This document shows positions 22,933 through 27,952 of a DNA stretch of 27,952 nt, in pieces (position 1 is the stretch's first letter; the number at the start of each line of letters is the position of its first letter). The notes under the pieces are model-generated. The model had not been told where the DNA came from and searched no databases. It saw only the letters and a list, made by a program, of their open reading frames with translations. The stretch covers positions 1-27,952 of the forward strand of contig DHLY01000159.1 in the NCBI GenBank assembly GCA_002405525.1. The letters run 5' to 3'. The stretch is from Proteobacteria bacterium UBA4656. Lineage in GTDB: Bacteria > Pseudomonadota > Gammaproteobacteria > Xanthomonadales > Ahniellaceae. A program made the translations under genes and the position numbers.

Positions 22933-24571
22933 CGACGACGAGAAGGCCTCGTTCGTCGAGTTTTTCTGGCTGTGGGCCAGGGAACAGCGGTGGACGGTGC
23001 CCGAGATTCACTGGCGCGCGGTTCACTGGCTGGAGACGCGCGGCCGGCTGGCTGTGCTGCGGTGCTTTCGCGGCTTCGGAAAGTCCACGATCCTGGCCGT
23101 CTACAACGCCTGGCGGTACTACCACGACCCCGGCTATCGCATCCTGCACCAAGGCGACCAGGACAAGACCGCATTCAAGACCAGCCGCGACACTCGCGCT
23201 GTTCTGCGCCGGCACCCGTTGACCCGCGGCCAGTTCGCCGACGACGTGCGCGGCGAGGCCTCGTTCTGGTGGGCGCCTGGCAACAACGACGAGCGCAACC
23301 CCAGCATGCAGGCTGCGGGCATCACGTCCAACATCACGAGCTCGCGCTGCGACGAGGCACAGAACGACGACGTGGAGGTGCCGCGCAACATCACCAACCC
23401 GGAGAACCGGGAGAAGATGCGCTACCGCCTGGGCGAGCAGGTGCACTGCATGGTGCCCGGTGCGCGGCGCCTGTTCATCGGAACGCCGCACACCCACGAC
23501 AGCCTGTATGACGAGGTACAAGCCATGGGCGCGGACTGCCTGACCATCCGCATGTTCGAGCGCGAGCACCGCATCGAGCGGGCCACGCGCGACAGCTACG
23601 AGCTGCCCTTCGTTCCCGACATCGTGCTCAGCGGCATCGGCAAGGGCGCGCGCGCGCTGGTGCGCGGCAAGGACTACACGCTGCACGGCAAGACCATGCG
23701 GCTGAAGACTCCGACAGGCGCGCTGCTGGACTGCTACGCCGGCAGCGCGTGGCCGGAGCGCTTCGATCTCGAGGAGATGGAGAAGCGCCGCAAGGAGACA
23801 CGCACGATCAACGAGTGGGACTCGCAGTACCAGTTGCACTCGCGGCCGACGCACGACATCCGCCTCGACCCCGACCGCATGATCGAGTACCACGAGGAGC
23901 CCAAGCTCCGCGCCGCCAACGGCTCTGCGGTCATGACGCTGGGCGATGCGCGCATCGTGGGCATGGCGTGCCGGTGGGACCCGGCCAGCGGCAAGCTCAA
24001 GAGCGACGTGTCGGCCGTGGCGCTGATCCTGCAGGACGACGCCGGCCGGCGCTACCTGCATCGCGTGGTGCGCCTCACGGGCGACATCGCCGAGTTCGAC
24101 CAGACCGGGCACAACATCATCGGCGGGCAGGTGTACCAGCTTGCGATGCTGGTGCGCCAGTTCCACGTGCCGCGCGTCACCATCGAGACCAACGGCCTGG
24201 GCCAGTTCGCGCCGGCCACGCTCAAGCAGTGCCTGAAGCAGCAGCGCATCGTGTGCGGGGTAGCAGAGGAGGTCGCGGCGGCCAACAAGAACCGCCGCAT
24301 CCTGGAGGCGCTGGAGCCGCTGCTGATGTCGGACGGCTACCTGTGGGCCCACGCATCGGTGCACGAGGGCCCGCTGCCGCCGCAGATGCGCGACTGGAAC
24401 GCTGCGGTGCAGGACCAGGCCGACGACTATCTCGACGTGACGGCCGGCGCTGTCACAGAGTCCCCGGAGCGCATCCAGTCCAGGCCCTCCGTGCGCGAGA
24501 TTTCGCCAGCCCGGCCCGGGGAGGATTGGCGCCCGAAGGCGGGCGTCTACGAGGTGCAGATCGAAGTGTGA
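22904..24571 (+). CDS. terL: Large terminase subunit
   Basis: Terminase packages phage DNA through the portal using ATP and cuts it with a nuclease domain. The 555-residue protein shows a Walker A loop, RGFGKST at residues 56-62; a Walker B region, SRCDEAQ, with D150-E151; and FIGTPHTHDS at 191-200, the coupling segment of T7 gp19-like enzymes. The C-terminal RNase-H-like nuclease has its acidic residues in CRWDPASG (D359), TIETNGLGQF (E428) and QADDYLDV (D508, D511). The GTG start at 22904 overlaps the preceding gene. Its place after the ejection proteins is later in the order than usual for phages that begin with terminase. Confidence 0.92.
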   Translation: MSASPAPTPDDDEKASFVEFFWLWAREQRWTVPEIHWRAVHWLETRGRLAVLRCFRGFGKSTILAVYNAWRYYHDPGYRILHQGDQDKTAFKTSRDTRAVLRRHPLTRGQFADDVRGEASFWWAPGNNDERNPSMQAAGITSNITSSRCDEAQNDDVEVPRNITNPENREKMRYRLGEQVHCMVPGARRLFIGTPHTHDSLYDEVQAMGADCLTIRMFEREHRIERATRDSYELPFVPDIVLSGIGKGARALVRGKDYTLHGKTMRLKTPTGALLDCYAGSAWPERFDLEEMEKRRKETRTINEWDSQYQLHSRPTHDIRLDPDRMIEYHEEPKLRAANGSAVMTLGDARIVGMACRWDPASGKLKSDVSAVALILQDDAGRRYLHRVVRLTGDIAEFDQTGHNIIGGQVYQLAMLVRQFHVPRVTIETNGLGQFAPATLKQCLKQQRIVCGVAEEVAAANKNRRILEALEPLLMSDGYLWAHASVHEGPLPPQMRDWNAAVQDQADDYLDVTAGAVTESPERIQSRPSVREISPARPGEDWRPKAGVYEVQIEV

Positions 24572-24606
24572 CGCACGCGCCCGCCCGGACAACCGGAGCG
24601 CGGCGA

Positions 24607-26310
24607 ATGCCTGTCCCAAACGAGACCCCGATCAGCTACCGGACCGGCAACGGGTCATCGACTTCGTTCTCGTTCGACTGGAGCTACACGAACGCGGCGC
24701 ACGTCAAGGCCACCGTGAGCGGCGCGGTGGTGCCGTATTCGGTGGCCGGCAACGTGGTCACATTCACGTCTGCGCCCGCGGCGAGCGCGCCCATCGTGAT
24801 CTACCGCGAGACGCCGCGCGAGAGGACGACCGACTACCAGAACGCGGGCGACCTGCTGGCCGAGACTCTGGATCAGGACGTCGACAACCTGCAGCGGCAA
24901 CTGCAGGAAGTCGAGTCTGGCGCAGGCGGGGTGTCGTCGGCCGTGCGCGCGCCTTCTGGCGAGATCCTGCCCGAGCTGGGGTCGGCCGCTTTGCGAGCCA
25001 ACCGCATCCTGGCGTTCGACGCCAGCGGCAACCCTCTGCTGATTGTCGGCGTCGATGCTGGCAGCGCGGCGGCGCTGGCGCTCGACCTGGCCGCGTCTGG
25101 CGGCAGTGCGTTGATCGGCTTCCTGCAGGCCGGCGCCGGTGCCTCGGCGCGCACGCTGCAGGCTCGCGGGCGCGAGACGATCCGGTCCAGCGACTTCAGC
25201 GGCGATGCGTTCACCCGCTGCACGGCAGCCATTGCTGAGGCCAAGACGCGCGCCGCTCCGCACATCGTGATCGAGCCGGGCACCCTGGCGCTGGGCGACA
25301 ACACGCTGGTGTTCGATGTCCCCAATGGAACCACCATCGACTTCCTCGGCACGTTCACCAGCACGGCCGCCGGCAAGAGTGCCGTGCAGATCGGCAAGGC
25401 CAGCGCCAACACGTGGGCGGTTACTTGGCGAGGCCTGAAGGTCACGCGCACAAGCAACGACTACGCCGGCACCAGCGTGGGCGTCGAGCTGTTGAACCTG
25501 GCGGCCTGCACTGGCGACATTCGCCAGACCACGGGTTTCCGCATCGGCGTGATGCCGCACGGCAACGGTTATGGGTGCGTCTACAACAAGGTCTCGCTGG
25601 GCCAGCTGCACGACAACCGCGACAACTTCCTGATCCGCGTCACCAACCCGGCCGGCGGCGGCTACTGCAACGAGAACCTGTTTCTCGACGGCTCGTTCAA
25701 CCACTCGACCGGCTACGACGTGGTGACGTACAACGGCCGAAACATCGTCATCGAATACAACGCCACCAACCAGCCAAACAACAACATCTTCCTGGGCCCC
25801 AGTCTGGAGGATGCGCACCCCAGCAGCTCGAACACGGTTGCCGCGGAGATCGCGGGCGCGAACAACATCCTGGTGCATCCGCGCGTCGAGCGCATCTTTA
25901 GCCCGAGCACCTACCTGATCAAGTTCACCGTCAACGCCACCGAGTGCGGAATCGTCAACGACGGGTTCTCGCTGCTGAACAGCAACATCGAAGACCTCGG
26001 CACCAACACGAAGTTCGCCACGCGCGAGGGGCAGTTCCTGTCCTACCAGACGGCGGCCGGAACGGGCAAGGCGGTGCTGACGCTGATGTCTACCACGTCC
26101 AGCGACGCGCGGCTGCTGCGCCTGCTTGACTCGGCCAAGACCGAGCGCGCGTACCTGACCGGCGCGGGCCTTATCTACGCTCGCAACTTGTCGCTGGACA
26201 ACCTTGGCTCCTATGCCAATGAAGCGGCGGCCATCGCGGCGGGCGTCCCTCTGCATGGCCTTTACTACAACAGCACGATCGGCGGCATCAGCCAGCGGCG
26301 CACACCATGA
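24607..26310 (+). CDS. Tailspike or tail fibre with T7-type N-terminus
   Basis: The ATG at 24607 has GGAG upstream; the product is 567 residues. Residues 1-100 match the T7 gp17 N-terminal, virion-binding domain: ISYRTGNGSSTSFSFDW, VTFTSAPAASAPIVIYRETP, then DYQNAGDLLAETLDQDVDNL and a coiled coil. The middle (about 200-480) is rich in Asn, Gly and Thr with regular strands (VFDVPNGTTIDFLGTF, ATNQPNNNIFLGPSLEDAHP), suggesting a right-handed beta-helix such as polysaccharide-degrading spikes use. The end (AAAIAAGVPLHGLYYN) is a common spike C-terminus. No catalytic residues can be assigned by eye. Overlaps the holin gene by four bases. Confidence 0.85.
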   Translation: MPVPNETPISYRTGNGSSTSFSFDWSYTNAAHVKATVSGAVVPYSVAGNVVTFTSAPAASAPIVIYRETPRERTTDYQNAGDLLAETLDQDVDNLQRQLQEVESGAGGVSSAVRAPSGEILPELGSAALRANRILAFDASGNPLLIVGVDAGSAAALALDLAASGGSALIGFLQAGAGASARTLQARGRETIRSSDFSGDAFTRCTAAIAEAKTRAAPHIVIEPGTLALGDNTLVFDVPNGTTIDFLGTFTSTAAGKSAVQIGKASANTWAVTWRGLKVTRTSNDYAGTSVGVELLNLAACTGDIRQTTGFRIGVMPHGNGYGCVYNKVSLGQLHDNRDNFLIRVTNPAGGGYCNENLFLDGSFNHSTGYDVVTYNGRNIVIEYNATNQPNNNIFLGPSLEDAHPSSSNTVAAEIAGANNILVHPRVERIFSPSTYLIKFTVNATECGIVNDGFSLLNSNIEDLGTNTKFATREGQFLSYQTAAGTGKAVLTLMSTTSSDARLLRLLDSAKTERAYLTGAGLIYARNLSLDNLGSYANEAAAIAAGVPLHGLYYNSTIGGISQRRTP

Positions 26311-26537
26311 GCACGGACACCGGAGCGGAACAAGCCGCAACCCTGGCCGCTAAGGCGGCAACCTACGGCGGCGCTGGCGCGAGCGCGCTCGGCGGGTTCT
26401 TTGTCAGCAGTGAAGGCCTGGCACTGCTGGGCCTTCTAGTCGCAATCGCCGGCTTCGGCGTCAATCTGTGGCTAGGCTTGCGACGCGATCAACGCGAGGC
26501 GCGCGAGCACTCGGCCCGCATGAAGTCTCTGGAATAG
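26307..26537 (+). CDS. Holin, first (two-segment type)
   Basis: This 76-residue protein starts inside the tailspike stop (ATGA). Residues 20-33 (GGAGASALGGFFVS) and 38-56 (LALLGLLVAIAGFGVNLWLG) are hydrophobic and Gly/Ala-rich; a highly charged tail follows (RRDQREAREHSARMKSLE). That arrangement, size and the place just before the endolysin match small phage holins, which open the inner membrane to release the endolysin. The gene ends TAG, ten bases before the endolysin start. The first hydrophobic segment is weak, so one or two spans are possible. Confidence 0.8.
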   Translation: MSTDTGAEQAATLAAKAATYGGAGASALGGFFVSSEGLALLGLLVAIAGFGVNLWLGLRRDQREAREHSARMKSLE

Positions 26538-26547
26538 CGAGGGCGTT

Positions 26548-27015
26548 ATGGACTTCGACACTGCGTTTGAAAAGCTGATCGGCCACGAAGGCGGCTACGT
26601 CAACCATCCGGCCGACCCTGGCGGTGAAACAAACTTCGGCATCAGCAAACGCAGCTACCCGAGCGAGGACATCAAGGGCATGACGCTGGATCGCGCGAAG
26701 CTGATCTATCGCCGCGACTTCTGGGGGCCTGCGGGCTGTGATGCTGTGCCGGCGTGCATCCGCTTCGACCTGTTCGACATGGCCGTGAATGCTGGCGTTC
26801 GACGGGCGGCGCAGACGCTACAGCGCGCGGTCGGCGCGGTTGAGGATGGCGTGATCGGGCCGAGGACGCTTCAGGCGGTCAACTCAATGCCTGCGGCTCA
26901 GATCGTGGCGCGGTTCAATGGGCATCGGCTTGAGCACATGGCGAGCCTGCCGCAATGGCCCGCGTTTGGCCGTGGATGGGCGCGGCGGATCGCCGAAAAC
27001 CTGAAGGGGGCGTGA
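26548..27015 (+). CDS. Endolysin, GH108-type muramidase with peptidoglycan-binding domain
   Basis: The 155-residue protein shows the GH108 signature: GHEGGYVNHPADPGGETNFG at residues 12-31, with the catalytic Glu at position 14 and the GGETNFGIS block. It then has the C-terminal peptidoglycan-binding segment, DLFDMAVNAGVRRAAQTLQR, and DGVIGPRTLQAVN (residues 98-111). GH108 enzymes cut the sugar backbone of peptidoglycan. There is no signal peptide, so export depends on a holin. The stop shares a base with the next start (TGATG). Codon GC bias is lower than in the capsid genes, as for the rest of this lysis block. Confidence 0.92.
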   Translation: MDFDTAFEKLIGHEGGYVNHPADPGGETNFGISKRSYPSEDIKGMTLDRAKLIYRRDFWGPAGCDAVPACIRFDLFDMAVNAGVRRAAQTLQRAVGAVEDGVIGPRTLQAVNSMPAAQIVARFNGHRLEHMASLPQWPAFGRGWARRIAENLKGA

Positions 27016-27428
27016 TGAGCCTGCTAGCACTCCTGCCGCTTGTCGGCCAGATCGTTGACAAGATCATCCCCGATCCCCAAGCGGCGACCGATGCCAAGCT
27101 CAAAGCGCTGGAGATGGCGCAGCGCGGCGAACTGGCCGCGCTGGATGCGGACGTGCGGCTAGCGGTGGGTCAGCTTGAAGTCAACAAGGCCGAAGCATCG
27201 ACCGATGCGTTCCGTGGGGGATGGCGCCCAGCTTGCGGGTGGGTCTGCGCCTTCGGGCTCGCTTACAGTTTCGTCCTGCGCCCGCTGCTTCCGTGGGTTG
27301 CGGGTCTGTTCGGCGCTCAGGTGCAGCCGCTACCGCCAATCGACACCGACACCCTGATGGTTCTGCTTACGGGCATGCTCGGGCTCGGTGGTCTGCGGAC
27401 CTTTGAGCGGGTCAAAGGTAAGGCGTGA
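27015..27428 (+). CDS. Second holin-like protein, GTA three-segment type
   Basis: The ATG at 27015 is preceded by AAGGGGG and shares a base with the endolysin stop, so it is preferred over the open codons upstream; the protein is 137 residues. It starts LLALLPLVGQIVDKIIPDP, continues with a charged helix (KLKALEMAQRGELAALDADV), then WRPACGWVCAFGLAYSFVLR, a second hydrophobic stretch (PLLPWVAGLFGAQV) and a last one (MVLLTGMLGLGGLRTFERV). That order is the pattern of the GTA-type three-segment holin family. With the first holin it flanks the endolysin. The stop codon shares two bases with the tRNA-like gene on the other strand. Confidence 0.85.
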   Translation: MSLLALLPLVGQIVDKIIPDPQAATDAKLKALEMAQRGELAALDADVRLAVGQLEVNKAEASTDAFRGGWRPACGWVCAFGLAYSFVLRPLLPWVAGLFGAQVQPLPPIDTDTLMVLLTGMLGLGGLRTFERVKGKA

Positions 27429-27524
27429 GGATGGCCGGACTCGAACCGGCGCCCGCGCCAGCGGTTTAGTCCGCTGGTTCGTACAGTGCCCTGCCTCAAG
27501 CTCTACCAACTGAGCTACATCCTC
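27427..27524 (-). tRNA. Unusual 98-nt tRNA-like gene, anticodon not assignable
   Basis: On the minus strand GAGGATG (27524-27518) pairs with CATCCTC (27433-27427), a perfect 7-bp acceptor stem. The D arm is canonical (GCTCAGTTGGTAGAGC, 27515-27500) and so is the T arm (GCCGGTTCGAGTCCGGC, 27450-27434). Between them are 49 bases, about 26 more than a standard tRNA. The only strong stem there is CCAGCGG-ACTAAA-CCGCTGG (27477-27458), whose loop has six bases, contains CUA followed by AA and lacks the usual U33. No encoded CCA. It may be a decayed or insertion-bearing tRNA; a CUA (amber) anticodon is possible but unproven. Confidence 0.65.
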
Positions 27525-27915
27525 ACGGCTGCGGACTGTACCCGCTAGCCATTGCATGCGCTAGTGCTGCGTCGGCCTCGTCCTGCGCCGTCCACGACTC
27601 AGGCACGTAATGCGCTCCCGGTGCGCGCTGTCTCGGCAGGCTGTCCGCAATCTCTCTCAGCAGCGTCTTGATGGCAGCGCACCGCATCACCGCTCCGGTG
27701 TCTGCATCGCGCAGGCGCCATGCCATGTAACCGGCTCGCGGCTCAAGCACGACACGAGGACCGCCGACACAGCGTAGGTCTAGGTCTATGGGCTGCCGCG
27801 TGTCAATGCCCGGCTGGCGATCCTCAATGCCCTGGTCTCGCTCTGCGGCGGCTCGCCACTCACGCCAGCGGCAGTGCGCTGCGTGAGCGTGGCGGCGTGA
27901 CTTGCGTTGACGCAT
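27523..27915 (-). CDS. Convergent hypothetical protein, 130 residues
   Basis: Transcribed towards the lysis genes, it starts at ATG 27915 (a TTG at 27921 is an alternative, and neither has a clear ribosome-binding site). The N-terminus is strongly basic (MRQRKSRRHAHAAHCRWREW). The middle has a small beta unit (LDLRCVGGPRVVLEPRAGYM, AWRLRDADTGAVM), and the end is a helix (SWTAQDEADAALAHAMASGY). Codons are phage-like. The TGA at 27525-27523 shares two bases with the tRNA-like acceptor stem. No domain or function recognised; it is probably the end of a divergently transcribed early or regulatory block that continues outside the window. Confidence 0.7.
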   Translation of the reverse strand: MRQRKSRRHAHAAHCRWREWRAAAERDQGIEDRQPGIDTRQPIDLDLRCVGGPRVVLEPRAGYMAWRLRDADTGAVMRCAAIKTLLREIADSLPRQRAPGAHYVPESWTAQDEADAALAHAMASGYSPQP

Positions 27916-27952
27916 TGGCAAAAGTCCGCGGATTACGCCTAAAGCACGTTAG

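Noticed and set aside
24490..24510. Third copy of the bipartite element (GAGATTTCGC inside the terminase gene)
   Set aside because: Only the core matches; the second block GACAGTGCG is absent at the expected distance and the site lies in coding sequence.
1..27952. CRISPR array, insertion sequence, integrase or reverse transcriptase/diversity-generating element
   Set aside because: No regular spaced repeats, transposase or integrase motifs, or reverse-transcriptase motif were seen; the tailspike shows no template/variable repeat pair.

Overview
This window is a large part of the genome of a tailed phage with a short tail (podovirus-type). The DNA is GC-rich, codons end mostly in G or C, and genes are packed with ATGA/GTGA/TGATG stop-start overlaps. 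The gene set (T7-type connector, two tail-tubular proteins, gp13/gp14-like and giant internal virion proteins, T7-type tailspike N-terminus) points to a T7-like virion architecture. The base composition suggests a GC-rich proteobacterial host, perhaps Burkholderiales; that host is an inference only. No replication genes, integrase or clear lysogeny genes lie inside the window.

Layout. 1-3034: small accessory genes, including an amber-interrupted reading frame at the left edge, a Cys-rich mini-protein, a RusA-type Holliday-junction resolvase, a 0.5-kb non-coding stretch rich in RNA hairpins, a decayed second RusA copy and an HTH protein. 3034-10332: start of the structural block with portal, a cluster of probable surface or adhesion proteins (kelch-like propeller, LamG-like jelly roll, shared short repeat) and the scaffold. 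10335-11977: capsid unit, with its own leader element, major capsid protein, a probable decoration protein and a strong terminator. 11991-15263: tail tubular A and B and a GNAT-fold virion protein. 15256-22604: four internal virion/ejection proteins. 22606-24571: small gene and large terminase. 24607-27428: tailspike, holin, GH108 endolysin and a second GTA-type holin. 27427-27915 (minus strand): an odd tRNA-like gene and a convergent hypothetical gene.

Nearly everything is on the plus strand and probably read as long late transcripts. A bipartite element (GCGGCGAGATTTCGCGC, 12 bases, GACAGTGCG) occurs directly upstream of both the portal block and the capsid unit, so it is a good candidate for a late promoter or operator. 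A two-transmembrane-segment mini-gene runs antisense between two ejection-protein genes. The least ordinary signals are the three in-frame TAG codons at the left edge, the 98-nt tRNA-like gene whose acceptor stem shares bases with two stop codons, the repeated bipartite element, the competing hairpins at 1737-1850 and the antisense membrane gene. All functional names come from reading motifs and gene order by eye; no database search was run.
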